A stretch of DNA of 64,000 nt from Luteimonas mephitis DSM 12574 (GCF_000422305.1 NZ_KE383816.1:484566-548565); one strand, 5' to 3'. Shown: positions 41,318 through 51,192, counted from the stretch's first letter. Notes: a model not told the origin generated them from the letters alone. Made by a program: numbers and translations.

Positions 41318-42246
41318 CAGGCGGCCTCGCGTTCATCGGCGGATGCGACATCGGCGTCGTCGCGGGTGATCTCGAGGAACGCTTCGGCCAGGCCGGCGCG
41401 CTGCACCTCGAGTTCGGACAGTGCGCCGTCCTCGGCCAGCAGGCGCCGCACGACGTCCTCCGCGGCATCGGTGACGATCTCGAGCCGCGCGGCGTCGCGA
41501 TGCGCGCTGCGCACCTGCGGCCAGGCCGCGATGCCGGCCGCGTCCAGCGCCGACAGGCAGCGGATGCGCCGCTGCGCGACGTGCCGGCGCACCTCGTCCA
41601 TGCTGCCTGCGGCCACCACGCGGCCGCGCGCCAGCACCACCACGCGATCGGCCAGCGCCTCGGCTTCTTCCAGGTAGTGCGTGGTGAGCAGCACCGCGCA
41701 GCCCTGCGCGGACAGCTGGCCGATCGCGCGCCACAGCGCCTGCCGCGCCTCGATGTCCATGCCGGTGGTGGGCTCGTCGAGGAACAGCAGGCGCGGGTTG
41801 CCGCACAGCGCCAGCGCGAACTGCACGCGCCGCTGCTGGCCGCCGGACAGCTTGCCGTACTGGCGCCCGAGCAGGCCGTCGAGGCCGGCCAGCGCAACGC
41901 AGTCGTCGATGCTGCGCGGCTGCGGGTAGTAGCTGCGGGTGAGTTCGAGCAGCTCGCGCACCTTGCTGTTGTCGGCGATCCCCGCCGACTGCAGCATCAC
42001 GCCGATGTTGCGGCGCGCGGCAAGCTGCTGCGGCGACTGCCCGAAGAGCAGCACCTGCCCGGCATCGGCCTGCACCAGCCCGAGCAGCAGCGCGATCGCG
42101 GTGCTCTTGCCCGCGCCGTTGGCGCCGAGCAGCGCCAGCACCTGGCCGGGCGCGATGGACAGGTCCACGCCGTCAAGCGCGACCACCTTGCCGTACTGCT
42201 TGCGCACGCCGCGCAGGCTTGCGAGTTCGAGCACCTTGCCTTCCAT
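41317..42246 (-). CDS. ABC transporter ATP-binding protein
   Basis: A 309-residue protein. Walker A GANGAGKS (41-48), Q-loop GVMLQSAG, signature LSGGQ (133-137), Walker B LLFLDEP (153-159) and H-loop LLTTHYLEEAE. The C-terminal 80 residues (SALDAAGIAAWPQVRSAHRD ...) extend beyond the core, as in DrrA/CcmA-type exporters of drugs or lipids. First gene of the leftward four-gene operon; divergent from the MacA-like operon. Confidence 0.94.
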   Translation of the reverse strand: MEGKVLELASLRGVRKQYGKVVALDGVDLSIAPGQVLALLGANGAGKSTAIALLLGLVQADAGQVLLFGQSPQQLAARRNIGVMLQSAGIADNSKVRELLELTRSYYPQPRSIDDCVALAGLDGLLGRQYGKLSGGQQRRVQFALALCGNPRLLFLDEPTTGMDIEARQALWRAIGQLSAQGCAVLLTTHYLEEAEALADRVVVLARGRVVAAGSMDEVRRHVAQRRIRCLSALDAAGIAAWPQVRSAHRDAARLEIVTDAAEDVVRRLLAEDGALSELEVQRAGLAEAFLEITRDDADVASADEREAA

Positions 42247-42629
42247 CCACGTCTCCGGGGTTGCGTGATGGCAGCGACGATAGGCGTGCGGTCCGGCGCG
42301 CGGCAGTCGCGACGGTCACGCCGATCGCATGACAGCCGTCAGGTGACTCGGCGCCGCCGCAGGCATAGGCTGTGCCCGTTGCTGTCGTAGGTTGCTGTCG
42401 TAGGTTGCCGTCGCAGGTCGCGGTCGCACGTCGCAATCGTGGCCCGGCCGGGCGATGAGGAAACATCGATTACGTTTTGCCGGATTGTCCCGCCGCCACA
42501 TCCAATGCAACGACATCCATGCCGTGACAAGCGCCACGCCGTCGCGAACCATGGATGAGTGACTTCCGGCCATTTGGCCCGCGCCACCGCTAACGTCACA
42601 CTCCAGGCCTTCCTCCGTCCCTGTCCACG
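42247..42629. other. divergent promoter region with 13-bp tandem repeats
   Basis: The 383-bp interval between the leftward ABC/DesKR operon and the rightward MacA-like operon. It contains the 13-bp satellite at 42378-42442 and a GCCCGGCCGGGC palindrome at 42444-42455. No gene or RNA was recognised. Confidence 0.55.
42378..42442. repeat. five tandem 13-bp repeats
   Basis: GTTGCTGTCGTAG twice, then GTTGCCGTCGCAG, GTCGCGGTCGCAC and GTCGCAATCGTGG, in register, at 42378, 42391, 42404, 42417 and 42430. Divergence grows left to right, suggesting recent copying of the first two units. Confidence 0.88.
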
Positions 42630-43871
42630 ATGAACACGAACGCAGAACTGCTGAAGGAACTCCGCATCGACCGCAAGGCCGCGCCGCCGCCGTCGCGACG
42701 CGGGCCGTGGATCGCGCTCGGCATCGTGGTGGCGCTGCTGCTCGCTGCCGGCGCGGCGTGGACGATCTTCGGCCGCGACCGCGGCATCGAGGTACGCACC
42801 GCGACCGTGCAGGCGATCGGCAGCGGCAGCGGCTCGGCCTCGGTGCTCGACGCCACCGGCTACGTGGTGGCGCGGCGCATGGCCACGGTGTCGGCCAAGA
42901 TCACCGGCAAGGTGCGCGAGGTCATGATCGAGGAAGGCCAGCGCGTCGAGGAAGGCGAGGTGATGGCCACGCTCGACCCGGTCGACGCCGACGCCGACCG
43001 CACGCTCGCCGCTTCGCAGCTCGCCGCCGCGCGCAGCCAGATCGGTGGCGTGCAGGCGCAGCTGCATGAAGCCGAACTCGACGCCAGCCGCCTGGGCAAG
43101 CTGGTCGGCCGGCAGCTGGTGTCGAAGTCGCAGTACGACCAGGCCGTGGCCCAGCGCGATGCCCTGCGCGCGCAGCTGGCCACCGCGCAGCGCAACGCCA
43201 AGGTCGCGTCCGACCGCCTGGCCATTGCCGACAACGGCGTCGACAACACCATCGTGCGTGCGCCGTTCGCCGGCGTGGTCACGGCCAAGGCCGCGCAGCC
43301 GGGCGAAATCGTCTCGCCGCTGTCGGCCGGCGGCGGCTTCACCCGCACCGGCATCGGCACCATCGTCGACATGGATTCGCTGGAGGTCGAGGTCGATGTC
43401 GGCGAGGCCTTCATCGGCCGCGTGCAGCCGAAGATGCCGGTGGAAGCGACCCTCAACGCCTATCCGGACTGGAAGATCCCGGCCGAGGTCATCGCGATCA
43501 TCCCGGCGGCCGATCGCGGCAAGGCCACGGTCAAGGTGCGCATCGCGCTCAAGCAGAAGGACCCGCGGATCGTGCCGGACATGGGCGTGCGCGTGAGTTT
43601 CCTCGAAGCCGCAAAGCCGGAATCGGCGAACCAGCCGCAGGGCGTGCGCGTGCCTGCAGCGGCGATCGTCGAGCGCGACGGGCGCGACGTGGCGTTCGCG
43701 CTGGATGACGCAGGCAGCCGCGTCGAGCAGCGCGTGCTGAAGACGGGCATGGCCATGGGCGACGACCGCCAGGTGCTGTCGGGCTTGGTGGCCGGCGATG
43801 CGGTGGTGCTGGATCCACCGGACGAACTGGAAGACGGCGCGAAGATCCGCATGCCGAAGGAAACCGAGTAG
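42630..43871 (+). CDS. MacA-like periplasmic adaptor (membrane fusion protein)
   Basis: A 413-residue protein with an N-terminal membrane anchor (WIALGIVVALLLAAGAAWTI). The biotinyl-lipoyl-like domain is split by a long hairpin (DATGYVVARRMATVSAKITG ... IVRAPFAGVVTAKAAQPGEI), with a coiled-coil in between (DRTLAASQLAAARSQIGGVQ ... LRAQLATAQRNAKVASD). The beta-barrel and membrane-proximal domains follow. Works with the downstream ATPase and FtsX-type permeases to export a substrate from the inner membrane or periplasm. The TAG stop is supplied by an inverted repeat. Confidence 0.92.
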   Translation: MNTNAELLKELRIDRKAAPPPSRRGPWIALGIVVALLLAAGAAWTIFGRDRGIEVRTATVQAIGSGSGSASVLDATGYVVARRMATVSAKITGKVREVMIEEGQRVEEGEVMATLDPVDADADRTLAASQLAAARSQIGGVQAQLHEAELDASRLGKLVGRQLVSKSQYDQAVAQRDALRAQLATAQRNAKVASDRLAIADNGVDNTIVRAPFAGVVTAKAAQPGEIVSPLSAGGGFTRTGIGTIVDMDSLEVEVDVGEAFIGRVQPKMPVEATLNAYPDWKIPAEVIAIIPAADRGKATVKVRIALKQKDPRIVPDMGVRVSFLEAAKPESANQPQGVRVPAAAIVERDGRDVAFALDDAGSRVEQRVLKTGMAMGDDRQVLSGLVAGDAVVLDPPDELEDGAKIRMPKETE

Positions 43872-43936
43872 GTCGGGGCGACGCCCCGGCATCGCGGAAG
43901 CCACAAACAAGCCGTCGGGGACGTCGCCCCGACCCA
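43868..43936. repeat. GTAGGTCGGGGC inverted repeat, second copy
   Basis: GTAGGTCGGGGCGACGCCCC and GGGACGTCGCCCCGACCCA pair across a short loop, with inner arms GGGGCGACGCCCC self-complementary. It starts at the adaptor stop codon and ends 47 bases before the ATPase gene. As it lies inside an apparent operon it may attenuate rather than end transcription. Confidence 0.82.
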
Positions 43937-43982
43937 CGGAACCGTTACCGGGCGCCGCCCGGTCCACAGCGAGGCACGCACC

Positions 43983-44675
<693 letters not shown>

Positions 44676-44684
44676 CTTTCCACT

Positions 44685-44818
44685 TCTCCCCCTGCGAAGG
44701 CAGGGGGAGGCTGGGAGGGGTTGCCGCAGGCGCTGCTGATCTCTCCGGAGAAATCCGCCGGCACCGGCGCACCCCCTCCCCAACCCTCCCCTGCCTCCGC
44801 AGGGAGGGAGCCTAGGAG
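44685..44818. repeat. GC-rich inverted repeat within the export operon
   Basis: CTCCCCCTGCGAAGGCAGGG GGAGGCTGGGAGGGG pairs with CCCCTCCCCAACCCTCCCCT GCCTCCGCAGGGAGGGAG about 70 bases later. It separates the ATPase from the first permease by 149 bases. Resembles the CCCTCACCCCAACCCC hairpin at 26262-26303. Confidence 0.75.
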
Positions 44819-44824
44819 ACCGAC

Positions 44825-45982
44825 ATGAAATATCTCTCGCTGATCTGGGCCCAGCTGTTCCGCAGCAAGACCCGCACCGCGCTGACGCTGCTGTCGGTGG
44901 TGGCGGCATTCCTGCTGTTCGGGATGCTCGATTCGGTGCGCGTGGCGTTCAACTCCGGCGGCAGCGTCGAGGGCGCCAACCGCCTGGTGGTCGCCTCGCG
45001 GCTGTCGATCACCCAGTCGCTGCCCGTCAACCTGCTGCCGCAGATCCAGTCGATCCCGGGCGTGCGCAAGGTGACCTATGCGATGTGGTTCGGCGGCATC
45101 TACCAGGACCCGAAGAACTTCTTCCCCAACTTCTCGGTCGCGCCGAACTTCTTCGACGTGTACAGCGAGTACGAGGTGCCGCCCGAGCAGCTCAAGGCCT
45201 TCCAGGACACCCGCACCGGCGCCGCCGTCGGCGAGGCGCTGGCGAAGAAGTTCGGCTGGAAACTTGGCGACACGATTCCGCTGCAGGCGACGATCTTCCC
45301 GCGCGGCGGCAGCAACGACTGGCCGCTGCAACTCAAGGCGATCTTCCGCGCCAAGGACCGCAACAACGTCGGCGCCGAAAACCAGCTGATGATGAACTGG
45401 AAGTATTTCGACGAGTCCAACGACTACATCAAGAGCCAGGTGAGCTGGTACACGGTGCAGCTGGCCGACGCCAGCCAGGCCTCGCGGGTGGCACGCGCGA
45501 TCGACGCGCTCTCGGCCAACTCCGACCACGAGACCAAGAGCCAGAGCGAGTCGGCGTTCCAGCAGGCGTTCGCCAAGCAGTTCGCCGACATCGGCCTGAT
45601 CGTCACCTCGATCATGGGCGCGGTGTTCTTCACCCTGCTGCTGCTCACCGGCAACACCATGGCCCAGGCGGTGCGCGAACGGGTGCCGGAGCTGGCCGTG
45701 CTCAAGACGCTCGGCTTCGGCGACGGCACCGTGCTGGTGCTGGTGATGGTGGAGTCGATGCTGCTGGTGACGCTGGGCGGTCTGGTCGGGCTGGGGCTGG
45801 CCGCGGTGATCATGCCCGGCGTGGCCGCGGCCAGCGGCGGCATGATCGCGCTGCCGAAAGTACCGACCCAGACATGGCTGGTCGGCCTGGGGCTGATGCT
45901 GGCGATCGGCGTGGTGGTGGGCCTGCTGCCCGCGCTGCGCGCCAAGCGCCTGAAGATCGTCGACGCGTTGGCGGGGCGCTGA
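44825..45982 (+). CDS. FtsX-type ABC transporter permease
   Basis: A 385-residue protein with an N-terminal membrane helix (ALTLLSVVAAFLLFGML), a large periplasmic MacB-like domain about 45-260 (IPGVRKVTYAMWFGGIYQDP, FGWKLGDTIPLQATIFPRGG) and three C-terminal helices (IVTSIMGAVFFTLLLLTGNT, ...VMVESMLLVTLGGLVGLGLA). MAQAVRERVPELAVLKTLGF is the FtsX signature. Start at 44825 directly follows the GC-rich repeat with GGGAGC nearby. Confidence 0.92.
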   Translation: MKYLSLIWAQLFRSKTRTALTLLSVVAAFLLFGMLDSVRVAFNSGGSVEGANRLVVASRLSITQSLPVNLLPQIQSIPGVRKVTYAMWFGGIYQDPKNFFPNFSVAPNFFDVYSEYEVPPEQLKAFQDTRTGAAVGEALAKKFGWKLGDTIPLQATIFPRGGSNDWPLQLKAIFRAKDRNNVGAENQLMMNWKYFDESNDYIKSQVSWYTVQLADASQASRVARAIDALSANSDHETKSQSESAFQQAFAKQFADIGLIVTSIMGAVFFTLLLLTGNTMAQAVRERVPELAVLKTLGFGDGTVLVLVMVESMLLVTLGGLVGLGLAAVIMPGVAAASGGMIALPKVPTQTWLVGLGLMLAIGVVVGLLPALRAKRLKIVDALAGR

Positions 45983-46076
45983 GCATGGCATGCAACCCGC
46001 AGCGCGGCGCGACCGCGCTACACAGGACCGTCGCACGGCGCGCGCCGGGCGGCCAAACGAACACGAGGTGGCACCC

Positions 46077-47387
46077 ATGAACAAGCAATGGCTGTGGAAC
46101 GCGCTCTCGATCCTGGCGCTGCTCGTCGGCCTGGCGATCTGGATCAAGTTGCCGTGGTACGGCGTGCTCGCGGTCGCGGTGCTGCTCGCACTGTGGCTGC
46201 TGCTCACCCGCAGCGGCCGGCTTGCGCTCGCGGCCGCACGCATCGGCATCGCCAGCCTGCCGCAGCGCTGGGGCGCATCGTCGGTGATCGTGGTCGGCAT
46301 CGCCGGCGTGGTCGGGGTGCTGGTGGCGATGCTGGCGATGGGCGAAGGCTTCCAGGCCACCCTCAACAGCACCGGTGACGAGGTGTCCACGATCGTGCTG
46401 CGCGGCGGCTCGCAGGCCGAGACCAATTCGGTGGTCACCCGCGACCAGGTGCCGCTGGTCAGCGCGCTGCCTGGCATCGCCAAGGGTGCCGACGGGCGGC
46501 CGCTGGTTTCCCCGGAGCTGTCGCAGGTGGTGAACCTGCCGTCGAAGTCGGACGGCACCGACGTCAACGCGCAGTTCCGCGGCGTCGGCGAGCAGGCGTG
46601 GACGGTGCACGACAAGATCCGGATCACCGAAGGCCGCAAGTTCAAGCCCGGCCTGCGCGAGATCGTGGTCGGCCAGGGCGCGCGCGGCCAGTTCCGCGGC
46701 CTGGACGTGGGCAAGACGCTGCGCCTGGGCAACCAGGACTGGACCGTGGTCGGCGCCTTCGTCTCCGGCGATGCGCACGATTCGGAGCTGTGGACCGACG
46801 CCGAGACGCTGGGATCGACCTACAACCGCAGCGCCTACCAGTCGATCAGCGTGCGCAACGACGGCAAGGCCGGCGTGGCCGCGTTCAAGGCCGCGATGGC
46901 CGCCGATCCGCGGCTGAAGCTGGACGTGGAAACCACCCACGACTACTACGCAAAGCAGGGCGGCGGACTGAACAAGCTGATCACCATCCTGGGTACCGTG
47001 ATCGGCGCGATCATGGCGATCGGCGCCGTATTCGGTGCGCTCAACACCATGTACGCCGCCGTCGCCGGGCGTGCGCGCGAGATCGCGACAATGCGCGCGA
47101 TCGGCTTCCGCGGCCTGCCGGTGGTGCTGGCGGTGATGCTGGAAACGATGCTGCTGGCGCTGGTCGGCGGCGTGCTCGGCGGGCTGGTGGCGTGGGCGAT
47201 CTTCAATGGTTACAGCGTCAGCACTTTGGGCAACAACTTCAGCCAGGTGGTGTTCCAGTTCAAGGTCTCCCCGGAGCTGCTGTGGACGGGCCTGAAGTGG
47301 GCGCTTGGGATTGGCCTGGTCGGCGGCCTGTTCCCGGCATTGCGCGCGGCGCGGCTGCCGGTGACCACGGCGTTGCGCGACGCGTGA
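46077..47387 (+). CDS. FtsX-type ABC transporter permease
   Basis: A 436-residue permease from the ATG at 46077. Two N-terminal hydrophobic segments (ALSILALLVGLAIWIKL, GVLAVAVLLALWLLLTR), then the MacB_PCD-type periplasmic domain (EGFQATLNSTGDEVSTIVLR ... VGQGARGQFRGLDVGKTLRL) and three C-terminal helices. AGRAREIATMRAIGFRGLPV is the conserved cytoplasmic motif. It pairs with the preceding permease to make a heterodimer. The stop overlaps the following ATG (TGATG). Confidence 0.92.
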   Translation: MNKQWLWNALSILALLVGLAIWIKLPWYGVLAVAVLLALWLLLTRSGRLALAAARIGIASLPQRWGASSVIVVGIAGVVGVLVAMLAMGEGFQATLNSTGDEVSTIVLRGGSQAETNSVVTRDQVPLVSALPGIAKGADGRPLVSPELSQVVNLPSKSDGTDVNAQFRGVGEQAWTVHDKIRITEGRKFKPGLREIVVGQGARGQFRGLDVGKTLRLGNQDWTVVGAFVSGDAHDSELWTDAETLGSTYNRSAYQSISVRNDGKAGVAAFKAAMAADPRLKLDVETTHDYYAKQGGGLNKLITILGTVIGAIMAIGAVFGALNTMYAAVAGRAREIATMRAIGFRGLPVVLAVMLETMLLALVGGVLGGLVAWAIFNGYSVSTLGNNFSQVVFQFKVSPELLWTGLKWALGIGLVGGLFPALRAARLPVTTALRDA

Positions 47388-48592
47388 TGGTGTCGCGGCA
47401 CGACGCCCGCGCCGTTTGCCTGGCCCTTGCCGCCTGCCTCGCAGGCGGCTGCACGTCGCTGGGCGAGCGCATCGCGCAACCGCACAGCATCAAGCTGATC
47501 GATGCCGACGTCCTTGCGCAAATGGAATCGACGGCCGGTGTCGAGCCCGGACGCTTCCGCACACCCGACGGTGTCACCCTCGCCTACAACATGGTCGCGC
47601 CCGCGGCGCGCGGCATGACGTACACGGTTTCACGTGACAGCGGCAGCATGAAGACGGCGTTCCGCTTCGGTGAGGCAGCGGGCGCAGTTCCGGCTGCGGG
47701 CACCATCGTTTTCCTGCATGGCTGGGGACTGGATGCCTCCAGCATGCTGCCATGGGCACTGGCGCTGTCGGAGCTCGGCTACCGGGGCATCGCCGTCGAC
47801 CTGCGCAACCATGGCAGTTCGTCCCGCGCACCGGCCGGATTCGGCACTCGCGAGGCGCGCGATATCGCGGCCCTCGTCGAACACCTGCAGTCGGATGGTC
47901 GTCTGCCTCCGCCGGTCTACCTTTTCGGGGTGTCGTACGGTGCAGCTACCGCGCTGTTCGCCGAACCCCTTCTGCGGGATCGGATTTCCGGCGTCGTGGC
48001 CATGGAAAGTTACGCAAATGCCAACGATGGCATACGCAGTTTCATTGCAGGAGCACAGGCCGATCGCGACGAAGGCGTGCACGCATCGTGGATGCGCGCG
48101 TATGCGCGCTGGCGTTACGACTCCCTGGCCGTCGAGCGTGGCCTGCGCGACGCCGGCCATCGGCTGGGACTCGACATGGACGCCGTTGACGTCCGCGCGG
48201 TGCTCGCCACGACCACGACCTGCACACTGCTGCTGCACGGCGCTGATGACCGCTACGTTCCGGCCGCCGCAGCGCATTCGTTGGCCGATGCGTCGCCGCT
48301 CGTGCACTATCGCGAACTCCCGGACGAGAACCACCTCAGCCTGCCACTGCGCATCGACTGGCTCGCGAGGCCTGTTGCTGCTTGGCTCGCGCAGGCAGCG
48401 AGAGGCAAATGCGAGCCGCTGCGGCTTCCGCCTGATCCGCTTGTCGACGGTGGCCCGTCGCGATTCGCCGCCAACGATGGAGCCACTCCTGTCGCGGATG
48501 CCCAAGCCAGGCCCGACATCCATTCCAGCGCCGTTGCGGCGCCGTCCCGTTCCACGGAAGCCGCCACGGATGCAAGCGCCGTCCCCCGCTGA
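47387..48592 (+). CDS. alpha/beta hydrolase lipoprotein
   Basis: A 401-residue protein; ATG overlaps the permease stop. Signal MVSRHDARAVCLALAACLAG then GC, so probably lipid-anchored. Hydrolase fold: TIVFLHGWGLDASS (oxyanion loop), GIAVDLRNHGSS, nucleophile elbow LFGVSYGAAT (GVSYG), GADDRYVP with the catalytic Asp, DENHLSL with the catalytic His. The C-terminal 70 residues are disordered and Pro/Ala-rich. Placement at the end of a MacAB-like operon suggests it processes the exported substrate; that is inference. Confidence 0.85.
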   Translation: MVSRHDARAVCLALAACLAGGCTSLGERIAQPHSIKLIDADVLAQMESTAGVEPGRFRTPDGVTLAYNMVAPAARGMTYTVSRDSGSMKTAFRFGEAAGAVPAAGTIVFLHGWGLDASSMLPWALALSELGYRGIAVDLRNHGSSSRAPAGFGTREARDIAALVEHLQSDGRLPPPVYLFGVSYGAATALFAEPLLRDRISGVVAMESYANANDGIRSFIAGAQADRDEGVHASWMRAYARWRYDSLAVERGLRDAGHRLGLDMDAVDVRAVLATTTTCTLLLHGADDRYVPAAAAHSLADASPLVHYRELPDENHLSLPLRIDWLARPVAAWLAQAARGKCEPLRLPPDPLVDGGPSRFAANDGATPVADAQARPDIHSSAVAAPSRSTEAATDASAVPR

Positions 48593-48593
48593 C

Positions 48594-48890
48594 ATGAGCC
48601 ACGCGCAACTCGATGCCTTGCTGCACGACTTGCAGAAGCGCGCGTTCGATGCCTATGAGGACGCCGCGCTGCGCGCCGAGGCCAATCCGGCCCAAGCCGA
48701 AGTGGCCTACGCGCAGGCGGAAATCGAAGCCGCGCCGCTGATCGCGCGGGCCAGGGCGCTCAACGAGGAGCGCGTGCGAAGGTTGCGGAAGCGCGCGCGG
48801 GCGTGGCGGAATGCGGCCATTGCGGTTGCCATCGCGGGCATCGTGGCGATCGCATGGTGGTCGCTGGCCCGGGGCGTCCAGATGTCGTAG
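48594..48890 (+). CDS. small C-terminally anchored membrane protein
   Basis: A 98-residue protein, starting two bases after the hydrolase stop. The first 75 residues are a charged helix (LHDLQKRAFDAYEDAALRAE, VAYAQAEIEAAPLIARARAL), followed by one membrane helix (AIAVAIAGIVAIAWWSLA). No family recognised. The TAG stop coincides with the GTAGGAGCG start of an inverted repeat. Confidence 0.68.
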   Translation: MSHAQLDALLHDLQKRAFDAYEDAALRAEANPAQAEVAYAQAEIEAAPLIARARALNEERVRRLRKRARAWRNAAIAVAIAGIVAIAWWSLARGVQMS

Positions 48891-48953
48891 GAGCGCACTG
48901 CGACGTGACCAGCCTGCCCGCGACATCGGTCGCGCCACAGTGCGCTCTGCGAG
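48886..48953. repeat. TAGGAGCGCAC inverted repeat
   Basis: GTAGGAGCGCACTG, CGACGTGACC, a loop, GGTCGCGCCACAGTGCGCTC TGCGAG. Same family as 3701-3768. Lies between convergent genes and may terminate both. Confidence 0.78.
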
Positions 48954-48957
48954 TTCC

Positions 48958-49872
48958 TCAGGCCGGCAGTGGCCGCCGCGCGCGGCGCAAGCCGTCACCG
49001 GCGTATACCGCCAGCGCGATCCAGATCAGCACGAAGCCGATCGCGCGTTCGGAACCGAAATCCTCGCCCAGCAGCAGCACGCCGCACAGCAGCTGCAGGG
49101 TGGGCGCGATGTACTGCAACAGGCCGACCAGCGAGAAGGGGATCCGCCGCACTGCGTCGGCAAAGCCGATCAGCGGCAGCGCGGTCAGTGCGCCACCGAG
49201 CACCAGCAGCGCGGCGATGCCCCACCCCCATGCGCTCGCGTCGCCATGGGCAATGAAGCCACCCGAACCATGGAACTCGCCCCACAGCAGCACCGCCAGC
49301 GCAGGCAGGAACAGGTACAGGCTCTCGACGCCAAGTCCGCGCACCGGCGGCACGCCGACAAGCTTGCGGATCAATCCGTAGGCGCCGAACGATGCGGCCA
49401 GCGTCAGCGCGATCCATGGGAAGCTGCCGTAGTGCAGCGTCAGCCACAGCACGCCGCCGGTCGCGATCGCCACCGACACCCATTGCGTGCGGTTCAGGCG
49501 TTCGTGCAGCACCACCACGCCCAGCACCACGTTGAGCAACGGGTTGATGAAATAGCCAAGGCTCGTCTCGACCACGTGCCCGGCGTTGACAGCCCAGATG
49601 TACAGCCCCCAGTTGAATGCGATCAAGGCGCCGCTGAGCGCGAGCATCCACGCCGCGCGCGGCATCGCGAGGGTCTCGCGAAGCCAGCCGCGGCCGTACT
49701 TCCAGAACAGCCAGCCGGCAACCAGCACCGTGCTCCAGACGATGCGGTGCATGATGATCTGCAGCGACGGCACTGCCTTGAGCAGGTGCCAGTACAGCGG
49801 CATCACGCCCCACAGCACGAACGATCCGATCGCGACCCAGAGGCCGCGGCGATCGAGCGTTGCCCGCGTCAT
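48958..49872 (-). CDS. rarD: RarD-type EamA family transporter
   Basis: A 304-residue protein with about ten membrane helices. GLWVAIGSFVLWGVMPLYWH at the N-terminus, WSTVLVAGWLFWKYGRGWLR and GLYIWAVNAGHVVETSLGYF then INPLLNVVLGVVVLHERL are characteristic of RarD (chloramphenicol-sensitivity protein) rather than other EamA proteins. Its substrate is not established. The start overlaps the stop of the upstream EamA gene (ATGA), so the two are co-translated. Confidence 0.88.
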   Translation of the reverse strand: MTRATLDRRGLWVAIGSFVLWGVMPLYWHLLKAVPSLQIIMHRIVWSTVLVAGWLFWKYGRGWLRETLAMPRAAWMLALSGALIAFNWGLYIWAVNAGHVVETSLGYFINPLLNVVLGVVVLHERLNRTQWVSVAIATGGVLWLTLHYGSFPWIALTLAASFGAYGLIRKLVGVPPVRGLGVESLYLFLPALAVLLWGEFHGSGGFIAHGDASAWGWGIAALLVLGGALTALPLIGFADAVRRIPFSLVGLLQYIAPTLQLLCGVLLLGEDFGSERAIGFVLIWIALAVYAGDGLRRARRPLPA

Positions 49873-50789
49873 GCGGACGCCTCCGCGATCTTCGGCGCGC
49901 GCGCCTTCGACAGCGTGATCGCGACCACGCCCAGCAGGATCACCGCCATCGCGCCGATGTCATGCGCGCTGAAGCGCTCGGCGGCCAGCCACGCGCCCAG
50001 CACCACCGCGATCACCGGGTTGACGTAGGCGTAGCTGCCGGCAAGCGTGGCGCGCACGTTGTGCAGCAGCCAGATGTAGGCGGAGAACGCGATGATCGAA
50101 CCGAAGCCGGCGAGGTAGGCGACTGCGAACGAGCCCTTGGCCGACGGTGCCACGTCGAAGCCCTCGCCCAGCGCGAACCCGGCCACCAGCATCACCGCTC
50201 CACCGCACAGCATCTGCGCCGCCGCGCCCATGAACGGCGACGGCAGGTCGCGGCCCTTGCTCCAGACCGAGCCGAACGCCCACGCGATCGGCGCGACCAG
50301 CAGCGCCACCAGCCCGGTCGGCGACGCGCCCAGCGAGCTGCCTGCGTTGAGCCACAGCACGCCGATGAAACCGATGCCCAGGCCCAGCCATTCGAGCCGG
50401 TTGGAGCGCTGCCCGCGCAGCGTCGCGAACAGGCCGATCCACAGCGGCACCGACGCCACGGCCACCGCGGCCAGGCCCGAGGACACCGACTGCTCGGCGA
50501 TGCACACCAGCCCATTGCCCATGCCGAGCAGCAACACGCCCATGAAGGCGCTGTTGCGCCATTGCACCGGTGTCGGCATCGACACGCCGCGCAGGCGCAG
50601 CACCGCGAACAGGATGCCGCCGGCGGCGAGGAAACGCGTGCCCGCCATCAGCAGCGGCGGCCAGCCGCCTTCAAGCGCAAAGCGGATGCCGAGATAGGTC
50701 GAACCCCAGATCACGTACACCACTGCCAGCGCCATGGCGACGGCGAATGCGGAAACGGGCGGCGGCACGAGCGGCGGCGAGGCACTCAT
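49869..50789 (-). CDS. EamA family drug/metabolite exporter (YedA-like)
   Basis: A 306-residue protein with ten predicted helices in two EamA repeats. FAVAMALAVVYVIWGSTYLG and IRFALEGGWPPLLMAGTRFL match the YedA group, and GSYAYVNPVIAVVLGAWLAA in the second repeat is the hallmark EamA sequence. Exports amino acids or metabolites in related proteins; substrate unknown here. First gene of the pair with rarD. Confidence 0.9.
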   Translation of the reverse strand: MSASPPLVPPPVSAFAVAMALAVVYVIWGSTYLGIRFALEGGWPPLLMAGTRFLAAGGILFAVLRLRGVSMPTPVQWRNSAFMGVLLLGMGNGLVCIAEQSVSSGLAAVAVASVPLWIGLFATLRGQRSNRLEWLGLGIGFIGVLWLNAGSSLGASPTGLVALLVAPIAWAFGSVWSKGRDLPSPFMGAAAQMLCGGAVMLVAGFALGEGFDVAPSAKGSFAVAYLAGFGSIIAFSAYIWLLHNVRATLAGSYAYVNPVIAVVLGAWLAAERFSAHDIGAMAVILLGVVAITLSKARAPKIAEASA

Positions 50790-50977
50790 GGAAGGGATCC
50801 GGATCGGGGGCGTGGGGTGCGGGGTCGCGGCCCCGAGCGGGCGATTCTACGCCTGCCGCGCGACCGCTCCGCGCAACGCTGTCTCCCGCAGGTGGTCCAA
50901 TCGGCGCCGTGCCGGAATCTCGTCGGCGATGCTTCAGCGACAAGCTATCGGGACCGGCATCACACGCCCCGATACCC

Positions 50978-51055
50978 GTAGGAGCGGCCCATGGCCGCGA
51001 TCTCTTCTTTCCGCATCGGGCGCCGGAAAAGCTCGCGGCCATGGGCCGCTCCTGC
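50978..51055. repeat. TAGGAGCGGCCCATGGCC inverted repeat
   Basis: GTAGGAGCGGCCCATGGCCG CGA and TCGCGGCCATGGGCCGCTCC TGCG pair over about 22 bases, with a loop of about 35. Family member as at 3701. Confidence 0.82.
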
Positions 51056-51113
51056 GAGGGCGCGGGGTGTCCCGGCGCGCGGGAAGGGCGTGGGGTGTCC
51101 CGGCCCGCGAACA

Positions 51114-51139
51114 GGAACGGGCGCCGAAGCGCCCGTTCC
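51114..51139 (-). terminator. candidate terminator downstream of prc
   Basis: GGAACGGGCGC, CGAA, GCGCCCGTTCC: a perfect 11-bp stem with a tetraloop 53 bases beyond the prc stop. There is no T-run, so termination is a guess. Confidence 0.55.
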
Positions 51140-51192
51140 ATGTTCCAGCTGCATCCGCTACGCGACGTTGCGGTTGCACAAGCGGCGCGTGA

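Larger units (their letters stand above)
50790..51192. other. intergenic region with two hairpins
   Basis: About 400 bases between the EamA gene start and the prc stop. Contains the TAGGAGCGGCCCATGGCCGC inverted repeat (50978-51055) and a perfect stem at 51114-51139. No coding potential with a ribosome site was seen. Confidence 0.55.
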
